A DNA stretch of 64,000 nt from Acidovorax sp. CCYZU-2555 (GCF_018413525.1 NZ_JAHCDD010000007.1:1-64000), one strand, 5' to 3'. Counted from the stretch's first letter, positions 55,852-64,000 are shown. The notes: a model not told the origin generated them from the sequence alone. A program made the numbers and translations.

Positions 55852-57081
55852 ATGCACCCTCAAGCCCAACAACTCTGGCGCGGCCCGCGCTGGACCCTGT
55901 CGATATTGCTGGCCCTGCTGGGCATGCTCGGCCCGTTCTCGATCGACACCTATCTGCCCGCCTTCTCGGGCATTGCCCAGGCGCTCGGGGCGACGCCGGT
56001 GCAGATGCAGCAGACGCTGTCGGCCTATCTGTTTGGCTTTGCCTTCATGAACCTGTTCCACGGCGCGCTGGCCGACAGCTTTGGCCGCCGGCCGGTCGTG
56101 CTGTGGGGGCTGGCGGTGTTCACGCTGGCTTCGGCGGGCTGCGCGCTGTCGCAGAACATAGGGCAGCTGGTGTTCTTTCGCGCGCTGCAAGGGCTGTCGA
56201 CGGGCGCGGGCATCGTGGTCTCGCGGGCGGTGATACGCGACATGTACCCGCCCTCGGAAGCGCAAAAGGTCATGAGCCAGGTGACGCTGTTCTTCGGCGC
56301 CGCACCGGCGATCGCGCCGATTGCCGGCGGCTGGCTGCTGGTGCTCGCGGGCTGGCACAGCATCTTCTGGTTCCTGACGCTGATCGGCGTGCTGCTGTGG
56401 AGCATCAACTACCGCCTGCTGCCCGAAACCCTGCACAGTGAATTGCGCCAGCCGTTCAACACCCGCCACCTGATGCGCGGCTACTGGAAGCTGGGCACCA
56501 GCCCGCGCTTTCTGCTGCTCGCGCTGGCCAGCGGCGTGCCGTTCAACGGCATGTTCCTCTACGTGATGGCCGCGCCCGCGTTCCTGGGCGACCATCTGGG
56601 GCTGGGCCCGACTGAATTCTTCTGGCTGTTCCTGCTGATCATCTCGGGCATCATGACCGGCGCCTGGCTCAGCGGCCGCCTCGCGGGCCGCATTCCACCC
56701 AAGCGCCAGATTCGCCATGGCTTCGTGATCATGCTGCTGATGGCGGTGCTCAACGTCATCGCCACGCTGGTGCTGCCCGTGCACGCGAGCTGGGCGATGC
56801 TGCCGATCGCGCTGTTCTCGCTGGGCTGGGCGCTGATGGTGCCGGTCGTCACGCTGCTGGTGCTGGACCTCTACCCTGAACGCCGCGGCATGGCTTCGTC
56901 GCTGCAGGCCTTCATAGGCTCGGCCGCCAACGGCCTGGTCGCGGGCCTGCTCGCGCCGCTGGTGATGCACTCGACGCTGGGGCTGGCGGTCTCGTCCCTG
57001 TCGCTGATGCTGATCGGCCTGGTGGCCTGGGTCTATCTGCACTGGCGCTGGCCCGATATCGGCCGTCAGACCACGGGCTGA
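55852..57081 (+). CDS. Bcr/CflA-family MFS drug exporter
   Basis: The 409-residue inner-membrane transporter has 12 helices and the DHA1 motifs: SIDTYLPAF in helix 1 (motif D1), GALADSFGRRPVVLWGLAVF (motif A), LQGLSTGAGIVVSRAVIRDM (motif B) and the helix-5 motif C region (GAAPAIAPIAGGW). Bcr/CflA proteins export bicyclomycin, florfenicol or sulfonamides with proton antiport; the natural substrate here is unknown. The start at 55852 is fixed by the family N-terminus; the much longer open frame runs through the antisense of the chemoreceptor. Confidence 0.92.
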   Translation: MHPQAQQLWRGPRWTLSILLALLGMLGPFSIDTYLPAFSGIAQALGATPVQMQQTLSAYLFGFAFMNLFHGALADSFGRRPVVLWGLAVFTLASAGCALSQNIGQLVFFRALQGLSTGAGIVVSRAVIRDMYPPSEAQKVMSQVTLFFGAAPAIAPIAGGWLLVLAGWHSIFWFLTLIGVLLWSINYRLLPETLHSELRQPFNTRHLMRGYWKLGTSPRFLLLALASGVPFNGMFLYVMAAPAFLGDHLGLGPTEFFWLFLLIISGIMTGAWLSGRLAGRIPPKRQIRHGFVIMLLMAVLNVIATLVLPVHASWAMLPIALFSLGWALMVPVVTLLVLDLYPERRGMASSLQAFIGSAANGLVAGLLAPLVMHSTLGLAVSSLSLMLIGLVAWVYLHWRWPDIGRQTTG

Positions 57082-57094
57082 CTCCGGCATGAAA

Positions 57095-57116
57095 AAGACC
57101 CGCCGCGGCGGGTCTT
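57095..57116. terminator. Bidirectional terminator between MFS gene and gcd
   Basis: A perfect 10-bp stem (AAGACCCGCC with GGCGGGTCTT) has a two-base GC centre. It is followed by T-rich sequence on the minus strand (TTTTTC) and weakly on the plus strand (CTCGTTT). It lies between convergent genes. Confidence 0.82.
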
Positions 57117-57144
57117 CTCGTTTCAGCCTGCGGCAGTGGCCGGC

Positions 57145-59562
57145 TTACTTGGCCTGCCCGGGCAAGGCATAGGCAATGATGTAGTCGCCACGGTCGGGCG
57201 CCGTGCGGCCGCCGCCGGCGGTGACCACGACGAACTGCTTGCCGGTCTCGGGCGAAATGAACACCAACGGTGTCGACTGCGCGCCCACGGGCAGCGGCGA
57301 CTTCCAGACTTCCTTGCCGGTCTTCACGTCCATGGCGCGCAGGTAGTAGTCGGCCGTGCCGTTGAAGAACACCAGGCCTGCGGCCGTGGCCACGGGGCCG
57401 CCCAGCGTGGGCATGCCCAGCGGAATCGGCATGCCGGTGCGAATGCCCAGCGGGCCCAGCTCCTTGACCGTGCCCATGGAACGCTGCCAGGCGATCTTGC
57501 GGGTCTTCAGGTCGATGGCGGTCATCATGCCGAACGGCGGATCGGTGCAGGGTACGCCCAGCTGCGATGTCACCATCGCGCGGCTCAGGCCGTAAGGCGT
57601 GCCTTCCATGGGCACGATGCCGCCCACGCTGGGGCCGGCCTTGCCGGTCTTGGCCAGCGAGGATGCGAGCTCTTCGCGCGGAATCAGGCGGGCCTTCATC
57701 ATGATGCGCATGTCGTTGACGATCAGGTAGTCATGCACCTTGTCGATGGAGATGCCGCCCCAGTTCATGGTGCCGAACGGCGAAGGGTGCGGAATGTACC
57801 AGTTCGTCGACGGCGGCGTGAAGTCGCCCTTGTACTCGAGCTGCTTGAACGCGATGCGGCAGGCCAGCTGGTCCAGCGGCGTGATGCCCCACATGCCGGC
57901 TTCGGTCAGGTCGCCCTGGCGGATCTGCGGCATGCCGACCGAGTAAGGCTGCGTGGGCGACAGCTTCTCGCCCGACAGGCCTGCGGTGGACACCGGCTTT
58001 TCGACCACTTCGGCTATCGGCACGCCGGTACGGCGGTCGAGCATGAAGATTTCGCCGCGCTTGGTGGTCTGGATCAGCGCGGGAATGCGCGCGCCGTTGT
58101 CGCCGGGCACGTCATACAGCACGGGCTTGGACGGCAGATCGTAGTCCCAGACATCGTGGTGCGCTGTCTGGAACACCCAGCGCTCGGCGCCGGTACGCGC
58201 ATCGAGCGCGACGATGGCCGAGCTCACGCGGTCGGTTTCGGGCGTGCGGTGGCCGCCGTACATGTCGGGCGTGCCGTTGCCCGTGGGCAGGTAGACCAGG
58301 CCCAGTTCGGCGTCATAGGTTGGCGCGGCCCAGGTGTTGGGCGTGCCGCGCGTGTAGTGCTCGCCCGGGCCGGGGGCGGTGTTCACGCCGGGGCGGCCGA
58401 TATCCCAGACCCATTCGAGCTTGCCGGTCACGGTATCGAAGGCGCGCACCGCGCCCGAAGGCTCGTCCACAGACTGGTTGTCCATCACCCAGCCACCCAC
58501 AAGCAGACGGTCGCCCGCGAGCACCGGGCCGGCCGTGGGGTTGTAGAAGCCCGGCACGATATCGCCCATGCCTACGGCCAGGGACACTTCGCCGCGCTCG
58601 CCAAAGCCCGCGCAGGGCTGGCCGCTGGCGGCATCCAGCGCAATCAGCTTCAGATTGGCGGTGCTCACGTAGATGCGGCGCGAACAGGCGGCCGCGCCAT
58701 GGGCCAGGCGTTCGGCTTCGGCCTTTTCGGCAGGCAGCTCGTAATAGGCCAGCGAGCGGCAGCGCTGCCAGCTCGGGCTGTAGCCCGCATTGGCCTTGGG
58801 ATCGAATTTCCACAGCTGCTTGCCCGAGTCGGCGTCGATGGCAAACACCTGGTTGGTCGGCGTGCAGGCATACAGCGTCTTGCCGATCTGCAGCGGCGTG
58901 TTCTGGTTCTCGGCGCCGCCATAGGCGAAGTCGCCGGTGCGCACGGTCCAGGCCACTTGCAGCTGGTTCACGTTCTCGGGCGTGATCTGCGTGGCGGGAG
59001 AAAACTGCGTGCCGTCGGGCGTGCGGCCGTAGTTGGTCCAGTCGGCCACATCCTTGGCAGCGTCATAGCCGTTGTCCACGGCTTGCGGCGCCTGGGCCGA
59101 CTTCACGGTCCAGACCGGCTGGAAGGCACCGAACAGCGCGCCGCCCAGGCCCAACAACAGCACGGCGGCCGAGCCGAAAGACAGCATGCGCGTACGCCGG
59201 GTGTCGCCGCGGCCACGCAGGCCGGCCGAGACCAGGGCGACCAACAGGCCCAGCACGGCCAGCAGGCCCAGGCGCGCGGCCAGCGGCCAGAAGTGCCAGC
59301 CCGCCTCCCACAGCGCCCAGACCACGGTCACGGCAAAGGCCGCGGCAAAGACCAGGCTGCCGCGGAGATCGCCGCGCACCAGCAGCACGCCGGCAGCGAC
59401 CAGGGCCAGGCCCATGGGCAGGTAGTACAGCGAGCCGCCCAGACCGAGCAGCTGCACTCCGCCATAGGTCAGATAGGCGCCCACGGCGATCACAAGAAGG
59501 CCCACGATGGCGGCGAGCACACGGCTCACGCGCGCCACTTTTGGGGGCTGAGGGGTTGTCAT
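57145..59562 (-). CDS. gcd: Membrane-bound PQQ-dependent glucose dehydrogenase
   Basis: The 805-residue quinoprotein starts at the ATG at 59562 with GGAGAG upstream. Five N-terminal helices (about residues 10-145) anchor it and carry the ubiquinone site. The periplasmic eight-bladed PQQ propeller follows (DVADWTNYGRTPDGTQFSPA, VWDIGRPGVNTAPGPGEHYT, PETDRVSSAIVALDARTGAE, VFFNGTADYYLRAMDVKTGK, GGGRTAPDRGDYIIAYALPG). It oxidises aldoses to lactones in the periplasm and feeds electrons to ubiquinone. Quinate/shikimate dehydrogenases share this architecture. No pqq synthesis genes are in the window. It is divergent from the MarR-GNAT regulator, and a palindrome covers its promoter start region. 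Confidence 0.9.
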   Translation of the reverse strand: MTTPQPPKVARVSRVLAAIVGLLVIAVGAYLTYGGVQLLGLGGSLYYLPMGLALVAAGVLLVRGDLRGSLVFAAAFAVTVVWALWEAGWHFWPLAARLGLLAVLGLLVALVSAGLRGRGDTRRTRMLSFGSAAVLLLGLGGALFGAFQPVWTVKSAQAPQAVDNGYDAAKDVADWTNYGRTPDGTQFSPATQITPENVNQLQVAWTVRTGDFAYGGAENQNTPLQIGKTLYACTPTNQVFAIDADSGKQLWKFDPKANAGYSPSWQRCRSLAYYELPAEKAEAERLAHGAAACSRRIYVSTANLKLIALDAASGQPCAGFGERGEVSLAVGMGDIVPGFYNPTAGPVLAGDRLLVGGWVMDNQSVDEPSGAVRAFDTVTGKLEWVWDIGRPGVNTAPGPGEHYTRGTPNTWAAPTYDAELGLVYLPTGNGTPDMYGGHRTPETDRVSSAIVALDARTGAERWVFQTAHHDVWDYDLPSKPVLYDVPGDNGARIPALIQTTKRGEIFMLDRRTGVPIAEVVEKPVSTAGLSGEKLSPTQPYSVGMPQIRQGDLTEAGMWGITPLDQLACRIAFKQLEYKGDFTPPSTNWYIPHPSPFGTMNWGGISIDKVHDYLIVNDMRIMMKARLIPREELASSLAKTGKAGPSVGGIVPMEGTPYGLSRAMVTSQLGVPCTDPPFGMMTAIDLKTRKIAWQRSMGTVKELGPLGIRTGMPIPLGMPTLGGPVATAAGLVFFNGTADYYLRAMDVKTGKEVWKSPLPVGAQSTPLVFISPETGKQFVVVTAGGGRTAPDRGDYIIAYALPGQAK

Positions 59563-59656
59563 ATAAAGTCTCTCTCCAGATGTAAAGCACACCAGTGCGG
59601 CCGGCATCTGCCGGCCAGGGTGTGTGTTCCCTGATTTGCGTACGCTTTTTCAAGAT

Positions 59657-59673
59657 AGTTGCGATACGCAACT
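59657..59673. promoter_or_regulatory. Perfect palindrome (candidate MarR operator) between gcd and the MarR-GNAT gene
   Basis: AGTTGCGATACGCAACT has perfect 7-bp arms around ATA. It lies 82 bases before the regulator start and directly after the gcd -10 hexamer, where a bound dimer would block gcd transcription. It also sits near the regulator's own promoter. Confidence 0.65.
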
Positions 59674-59675
59674 TG

Positions 59676-59681
59676 ATTATA
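59676..59681 (-). promoter_or_regulatory. Candidate -10 element of gcd
   Basis: A perfect TATAAT on the minus strand lies immediately upstream of the palindrome, giving a start near 59669 inside the operator and a leader of about 105 bases. The -35 region (around 59699-59704, TCATGG) is weak. Confidence 0.5.
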
Positions 59682-59754
59682 GAGAGCTTTGGCTATAGCC
59701 ATGAGCCAGCCAGGGATACGTGCGCGCCTTGATGTAGCTACACTTTTGATAGCA

Positions 59755-60735
59755 ATGAACCCCCATGAAAAAACGTCTTCACCTGAAGACCTGTCCGAAA
59801 AAATCAGCGCGCTGCGCAACTTCTCGCGCCAGCTGGTGCGCGAGCTGGGCTATCTGCGCACGCCCGTGGCCGGCAGCGATCTCTCGCCATCGGCCGTGCA
59901 CACACTGCTGGAGCTGGGCATGCAGCCCGGCATGCTGGCGCGCGACCTGGCCAGCGCGCTGCGGCTGGACAAGTCGAATGCCAGCCGCCAGATCAGCAAG
60001 ATGGAAGCCCAGGGCCTGCTGCGCCGCGAGGCCGTGGCGTCCGATGCGCGCTCCCACGCCCTGTTCCTGACCGATGCCGGCCATGCGCTGTACCAGGAGG
60101 CCGATGATTTCGGCACGCGCCAGGTGGCCAAGGTGCTCGAACAGCTCGACGATGCCCAGCAGCAGGCGCTGGGGCGCTATATGTCGCTGTACGCCAGCGC
60201 GCTGTCACAGGCCAATCTGCACCCCAGGACGGAAACGCCCCACCCCGAACGCCTGCACCGCGGTTACCGGCCCGGTTGCCAGGGCGATGTGGTGGGCCTG
60301 ATCGCCAAGGATTTGCTGGCCGACCTGCCGACAGCCCAGGCCATGGCGGCCGAACGCGCCATGCACCAGGCGTTCGGCGCGCTGCTCGCACAGCTGGACC
60401 AGCCCGGCCATCACCTGTGGCTGTACTGCGAAGGCGATCAGGTGCTGGGCGCGATTGCCTTGCAGGGCGCGCAACTTGGCTGGTTCATCGTGCACCGCAC
60501 GGTGCGCGGCACGGGTGCGGGCCAGATGCTGCTGCAGGCCGCACTGGCCCAGGCCGATCAGGAGTCACTGGTGCTGCAAGCCTCGCTGATCACCCGCACC
60601 GACCAGACAGCGCCGCTGGCCGAAGCGGTCTACCGCAAAGCCGGATTTGCCGCGCAGCAGACCCAGGCCGAAGACCTGTGGGGCCTGCCGGTGTCACGCA
60701 CCCGCTTTGTGCGCCAGCGGCCAGCGCCGCGCTGA
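59755..60735 (+). CDS. MarR-type regulator fused to a GNAT acetyltransferase
   Basis: The 326-residue bifunctional protein starts at the ATG at 59755; the longer start at 59689 lies in the promoter region. The N-terminal MarR winged helix (about residues 10-145) shows LSPSAVHTLLELGMQPGMLA, ALRLDKSNASRQISKMEAQG and the wing LLRREAVASDARSHALFLTD. A linker leads to a C-terminal GNAT domain (about 180-318, acetyl-CoA loop RGTGAGQMLLQAAL and AVYRKAGF). Such fusions are known but little studied. The acetylated substrate could be a small-molecule effector or a protein. It probably controls gcd and itself through the palindrome. A strong terminator follows. Confidence 0.88.
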   Translation: MNPHEKTSSPEDLSEKISALRNFSRQLVRELGYLRTPVAGSDLSPSAVHTLLELGMQPGMLARDLASALRLDKSNASRQISKMEAQGLLRREAVASDARSHALFLTDAGHALYQEADDFGTRQVAKVLEQLDDAQQQALGRYMSLYASALSQANLHPRTETPHPERLHRGYRPGCQGDVVGLIAKDLLADLPTAQAMAAERAMHQAFGALLAQLDQPGHHLWLYCEGDQVLGAIALQGAQLGWFIVHRTVRGTGAGQMLLQAALAQADQESLVLQASLITRTDQTAPLAEAVYRKAGFAAQQTQAEDLWGLPVSRTRFVRQRPAPR

Positions 60736-60760
60736 TCCGCCACTTTCACATCGCCCATGA

Positions 60761-60796
60761 AAAATGCCCTCCAGGCTCGCACCTGGAGGGCATTTT
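60761..60796. terminator. Bidirectional terminator between MarR-GNAT and helicase genes
   Basis: A perfect 15-bp stem (AAAATGCCCTCCAGG with CCTGGAGGGCATTTT) closes a CTCGCA loop, with T and A tracts at both ends. Confidence 0.93.
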
Positions 60797-60846
60797 CTTG
60801 CGTTGGCGAGGCTACTTGCATAGCCTGCGCACGCTAGTTCTGGATT

Positions 60847-62931
60847 TCAGCGCGCTGGGCGTGCGGGACGCTTGCGAGCGTCATGGGGCGTGAACGAAGG
60901 CTTGCCGCCAGGGCCGCCCGCGGGCTTGCCAGCGAAGGCAGGACGCGCACCGTATTCACGTGCCGGAGCACGGTCGCCGCCGCCGAAGCCGCCGCGATCA
61001 CCACCACGGTTGTCGGCAAATGCAGGCTTGCGCGGAGCAAAGCCTTCGCCGTCACGGCGTGGAGCGCCGCCGCCGAAGCCACGGTCGTCACGGGGAGCGC
61101 CGCCACGTGGAGCGAAACCCGCGCCACGGTCGTTGCCGCCGAAGCCGCCGCGATCACCGCCGCCGCCGAAGCCGCCACGATCACCACCACGGTCGCCGCC
61201 GCCGAAACCACCGCGGTCACCGCCGCCGCCGAAGCCGCCGCGATCACCACCACGGTCGCCGCCGCCGAAGCCGCCACGATCGCCACCGCCACCGAAGCCG
61301 CCGCGATCACCGCCGCCGAAGCTACGGCCACCACCACCGCCGCCGCCGAAGCTGCGACCGCCACCACCGCCGCCGCCGAAGCCGCCGCTGCGGCCACGTG
61401 GCGAGTAGTCACGGCCTTCGCCGCCACGGCCACGGCCGTCAGGGCGACCGCCCTGGGGAGCGCGCTGCGTAGGCTCGAGACCAGGCACCACTTCAGCAGT
61501 GAACTGCTGGCGCGTGAAGGCTTCGATGTCGAAGATGCGGCGACGATCGCGCAATTCAGCGAACGTCACAGCCAGACCCGTGCGACCGGCGCGGCCGGTA
61601 CGGCCGATACGGTGGGTGTAATCTTCGGCCTTCATGGGAAGACCGTAGTTGAACACGTGGGTGATGGTGGGCACGTCGATACCGCGTGCGGCCACATCGG
61701 TAGCCACCAGGATTTGCACCTGGCCGCCGCGCAGTGCCTGCAGGCGGCGATTGCGCAGACCTTGGCTCAGAGCACCGTGCAGAGCGACGGCCGAGAAGCC
61801 TTCCTGCTGCAGATCGGTGGCCAGACCGTCACATTCCACTTGCGTGGAAGCGAACACGATGGCCTGGTTGATCGTGGTGTCACGCAGCCAGTGGTCCAGC
61901 AGCTTGCGCTTGTGCTGGGCGTTGTCGGCCCAGAACAGCACTTGCTTGATGCTCGAATGCTTTTCTTGCGGCGAGTCGATCTGGATCTTCTTGACGCCGG
62001 CGCCGTTGTCATGCATCACACGCATGGCCAACTGCTGAATGCGCGACGCGAACGTGGCGCTGAACATCATGGTCTGCTGGCGCTGCGACGTCATCTGGTT
62101 GACTTCGGCGAGGTCGTCCGAGAAGCCCAGGTCGAGCATGCGGTCGGCTTCGTCGACGACCAGGAATTGCACCTTGTCGAGCTTGATCTGCATAGAACGC
62201 TGCAGGTCGAGCAGACGGCCGGGAGTGGCCACCACCAGATTGGCGTTTTGCAGCTTGGCGATTTGCAGTTGGTAAGGAATACCACCGACCACGTTGGCAA
62301 CGCGCAGGCCGCGGCAATGCTTGACCAGCTCGATGGCGTCATGCGCCACCTGTTGGGCCAGCTCGCGCGTGGGGCACAGGATCAGGGCGCCGGGAGCGGC
62401 AGCCTTGAAGTTGCGGGGGTTGGTCGGGTCCTTGCGCTTGCGCTTGGGAGCTGGCTCGCCATTGGCGGCGGCTTCGGCGCAGGCGCGCTCGAATTCGGCA
62501 CGGCCTTCGGCTTCGATTTCAGCTTGCTGTTCGAGCAGCGTGTGCAGCACGGGCAGCAGGAACGCAGCGGTCTTGCCCGAACCGGTCTGGCTCGACACCA
62601 TCAGGTCGACAAAGGCGGTCGCGTTCGGGCCCTTGTTCATGGCCAGGGGAATGGCCTTGGCTTGCACGGCGGTGGGCTGCGTATAGCCCAGGTCGGCGAC
62701 AGCCTGAACCAGTTCAGGAGCCAGGCCCAGTTCCACGAAGCCGTTGGGCTTTTGCTCGACTTCAGCTTGTTCAGCTTCGGTTTCCAGCGATTCGGAATCG
62801 GAAATGATGGATGCGGCGTCTGCAACGATGGCAGCGTCGTCGGCAGCAATATGCGCTGCGTTCAAAATGGAATGGTCCAAAGAAGATTCTGCAGCGGCGG
62901 CAACGCCCTGCTCAATAATGTTGTCGTTCAT
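60847..62931 (-). CDS. DEAD-box ATP-dependent RNA helicase with Gly/Arg-rich repeat tail (RhlE/DeaD group)
   Basis: The 694-residue helicase starts at the ATG at 62931 (GTGAGAAACAA upstream). An acidic ~70-residue extension precedes the core: Q motif NGFVELGLAPELVQAV with PTAVQ, I SSQTGSGKTAAFLLP, Ia PTRELAQQ, II VDEADRMLDLGF, III MMFSATF, IV IVFASTQ, V ATDVAARGIDV and VI HRIGRTGRAGR. The tail (about residues 500-694) is Gly/Arg/Asp/Phe-rich with tandem GGDRGGFGGG units, an RGG-type RNA-binding or condensate-forming region. It remodels structured RNA, probably in ribosome assembly or the degradosome and at low temperature. A long leader precedes it. Confidence 0.93.
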   Translation of the reverse strand: MNDNIIEQGVAAAAESSLDHSILNAAHIAADDAAIVADAASIISDSESLETEAEQAEVEQKPNGFVELGLAPELVQAVADLGYTQPTAVQAKAIPLAMNKGPNATAFVDLMVSSQTGSGKTAAFLLPVLHTLLEQQAEIEAEGRAEFERACAEAAANGEPAPKRKRKDPTNPRNFKAAAPGALILCPTRELAQQVAHDAIELVKHCRGLRVANVVGGIPYQLQIAKLQNANLVVATPGRLLDLQRSMQIKLDKVQFLVVDEADRMLDLGFSDDLAEVNQMTSQRQQTMMFSATFASRIQQLAMRVMHDNGAGVKKIQIDSPQEKHSSIKQVLFWADNAQHKRKLLDHWLRDTTINQAIVFASTQVECDGLATDLQQEGFSAVALHGALSQGLRNRRLQALRGGQVQILVATDVAARGIDVPTITHVFNYGLPMKAEDYTHRIGRTGRAGRTGLAVTFAELRDRRRIFDIEAFTRQQFTAEVVPGLEPTQRAPQGGRPDGRGRGGEGRDYSPRGRSGGFGGGGGGGRSFGGGGGGGRSFGGGDRGGFGGGGDRGGFGGGDRGGDRGGFGGGGDRGGFGGGDRGGDRGGFGGGGDRGGFGGNDRGAGFAPRGGAPRDDRGFGGGAPRRDGEGFAPRKPAFADNRGGDRGGFGGGDRAPAREYGARPAFAGKPAGGPGGKPSFTPHDARKRPARPAR
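61130..61390. repeat. Tandem coding repeats in the helicase RGG tail
   Basis: Repeated units related to gaagccgccgcgatcaccgc (plus-strand reading) encode GGDRGGFGGG on the minus strand. At least six near-copies are present. Units are multiples of three, so the tail length can change in frame. The Ala/Thr- and Pro-rich frames seen here on the plus strand are shadows. Confidence 0.8.
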
Positions 62932-62980
62932 TTGTTTCTCACGATGAAGCGCCACCGAACAGATGTCTGCGGTGCTTCAA

Positions 62981-63006
62981 TGACGGTTAAAAAACATCAA
63001 CCGTCA
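62981..63006 (-). promoter_or_regulatory. Hairpin in the helicase 5' leader
   Basis: TGACGGTT pairs with AACCGTCA across a 10-base T-rich loop (minus-strand reading). A second imperfect hairpin (GAAGC..CACCG with CGGTGCTTC, 62946-62978) follows, close to the ribosome-binding site. Structured leaders are typical of cold-induced helicase and Csp mRNAs. Confidence 0.45.
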
Positions 63007-63138
63007 AACGTGGCCGGCTCGAAGTGAGGCGGCTGGGCATAAGTTGCTTTGTCGTGCGAGGAGCACGGATCAAAAAGCGGGGCCCGGTGAGTGATGGGAG
63101 ATGCGCAAATTACCCCAAAGGGTAGGGGCAAGCTGCGA

Positions 63139-63168
63139 ATTATGACACGTTTGACTTCTTCAGCGCAA
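63139..63168 (-). promoter_or_regulatory. Candidate sigma-70 promoter of the helicase gene
   Basis: The minus-strand -35 TTGCGC (63168-63163), an 18-base spacer and -10 CATAAT (63144-63139) predict a start near 63132 and a leader of about 200 bases. Confidence 0.5.
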
Positions 63169-63224
63169 GCGCGGGTCGGATATTGCCCTGGGAATGCCAA
63201 GGCCAAGGCCGCGCCACGCTGTGA

Positions 63225-63818
63225 TCAGGCAGCGATTGGCTCGAGCGCGAGGAAATGCGCGCGATAGTGGATCAGCTCGTCGATAGACTCATGCACATCG
63301 GCCAGCGCCGTGTGGCGCTGCGCTTTCTTGAACGACGCGCAGACCGCGGGCTTCCAGCGGCGGGCGAGTTCCTTGAACGTGCTCACGTCGACATTGCGGT
63401 AGTGGAAGAAGGCCTCGAGCTTGGGCATGTAGTTCACCAGGAAGCGCCGGTCCTGGCCTATGCTGTTGCCGCACAGCGGCACCTTGCCCTTGGGCACATA
63501 GCGCGACAGGAAGGCAATCAGCTCCTTCTCGGCCTGGGCTTCGGTCACCTCGGATTCCTTGACGCGCGTGATCAGGCCGCTGCGGCCGTGCGTGCCCTTG
63601 TTCCAGGCGTCCATGCCGTCGAGCAGCGCATCGCTCTGATGGATGGCGAAGACCGGGCCTTCGACGCGTATCGACAGGTCGGAGTTGGTGACCACGACGG
63701 CGATCTCGATGACCCTGTCGGTCTCGGGCTGCAAGCCGGTCATTTCACAGTCAAGCCAGACGAGATTCAAATCGGATTTCGCAAGCACGGGAGGGTTGGA
63801 GAGGGGGGCATCGGACAT
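63225..63818 (-). CDS. orn: Oligoribonuclease
   Basis: This 197-residue DEDDh 3'-5' exoribonuclease clears 2-5-nt RNA fragments and pGpG from cyclic di-GMP breakdown. The motifs are intact: [20 protein letters not shown] (Asp-x-Glu), [20 protein letters not shown] (Asp) and [14 protein letters not shown] (His...Asp). Length is slightly above the E. coli enzyme because of a short N-terminal extension. It is cytosolic. It is divergent from the M48 peptidase gene with 30 bases between starts. Confidence 0.96.
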   Translation of the reverse strand: MSDAPLSNPPVLAKSDLNLVWLDCEMTGLQPETDRVIEIAVVVTNSDLSIRVEGPVFAIHQSDALLDGMDAWNKGTHGRSGLITRVKESEVTEAQAEKELIAFLSRYVPKGKVPLCGNSIGQDRRFLVNYMPKLEAFFHYRNVDVSTFKELARRWKPAVCASFKKAQRHTALADVHESIDELIHYRAHFLALEPIAA

Positions 63819-63848
63819 GGCGCGAATTGTCGCCTACACTGCCCGCAG

Positions 63849-64000
63849 ATGCTCTCCACCACCCCATTTTCACCTTCGCTGCTGTTGACTCTGGGCTTTG
63901 CCGCGCTGCTGGTGCTGCAACTGCTCACGCGGCTGTGGCTGCTGTCGCGCCAGGTGCGCCACGTGGCGCGCCACCGCGCCGAAGTGCCCGCGGCGTTTGC
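63849..64000 (+). CDS. M48-family metallopeptidase, N-terminal fragment (runs off window)
   Basis: Only the first 50 codons are present. They encode a short Thr/Ser start, a hydrophobic helix (LLLTLGFAALLVLQLLTRLW) and a basic segment (RQVRHVARHRAEVPAAFA). The last is the characteristic beginning of Burkholderiales M48/Ste24-type membrane peptidases that sit beside orn. The HExxH zinc site would lie outside the window, so the assignment rests on the N-terminus and gene order. Confidence 0.65.
   Translation, partial: MLSTTPFSPSLLLTLGFAALLVLQLLTRLWLLSRQVRHVARHRAEVPAAF

Noticed and set aside
60872-61408. Pro-rich and Ala/Thr-rich frames on the plus strand
   Set aside because: Shadows of the helicase Gly/Arg repeat tail.

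Overview
The window is a high-GC chromosomal segment of a betaproteobacterium, almost certainly Burkholderiales, family Comamonadaceae (Acidovorax/Comamonas/Delftia group). The evidence is the gene set (a BPSS1780-family membrane protein, two Bug-type solute receptors, argH divergent from an AlgZ/AlgR pair, polA-DUF2782-thrB, orn next to an M48 peptidase) and the strong third-position G/C bias, which opens very long antisense reading frames. Genus and species cannot be fixed from the sequence alone. No rRNA, complete insertion sequence, prophage or CRISPR array is visible.

Layout. 0-3.2 kb: the C-terminal tail of RNase E, yaaA and a 2OG-Fe(II) dioxygenase. 3.2-8.3 kb: queF, then a Fur-boxed fecI-fecR-TonB receptor cassette that forms a complete cell-surface signalling iron-uptake unit. 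8.3-16.6 kb: a PAS chemoreceptor, a Bug receptor and hydrolase pair divergent from a LysR regulator, dinB with a DMT permease, and an FMN-dependent lactate dehydrogenase. 16.7-30.2 kb, all on the minus strand: alpha-2-macroglobulin, ugpC-ugpB-ugpA-ugpE, an EEP-fold enzyme and pbpC. The macroglobulin and PBP1C genes are usually neighbours and here are split by the Ugp block. 30.3-35.6 kb: a second Bug receptor, argH, the algZ/algR-like LytS/LytTR system and a His-rich ZIP permease.

35.9-38.4 kb is the clearest foreign patch: an AT-rich 717-residue ankyrin-repeat gene with in-frame 12-bp minisatellites, followed by an IS3-family-like terminal sequence and Comamonadaceae-type repeats. 38.5-52.2 kb is mostly core: polA, DUF2782, thrB, a BPSS1780 protein, a PhoX-type phosphatase with a candidate Pho box, an FUSC exporter with uvrD, guaC behind a leader that contains an intrinsic terminator, and a 3-hydroxyisobutyrate-dehydrogenase-like enzyme.

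52.2-53.8 kb holds three identical tRNA-Lys(CTT) genes and then the most unusual gene of the window. This is a lipoprotein whose mature part is a compact eukaryotic-type ubiquitin-specific protease (USP, peptidase family C19) with a complete Cys-His-Asp triad. 53.8-64 kb: a Cache chemoreceptor, a Bcr/CflA exporter, a PQQ glucose dehydrogenase divergent from a MarR-GNAT fusion regulator across a perfect palindrome, a DEAD-box helicase with a Gly/Arg repeat tail and a long leader, orn, and the first codons of an M48 metallopeptidase.

Best leads for follow-up: the USP-like lipoprotein, the ankyrin gene patch, the guaC leader attenuator, the gcd/MarR-GNAT palindrome, and the split macroglobulin/PBP1C pair.
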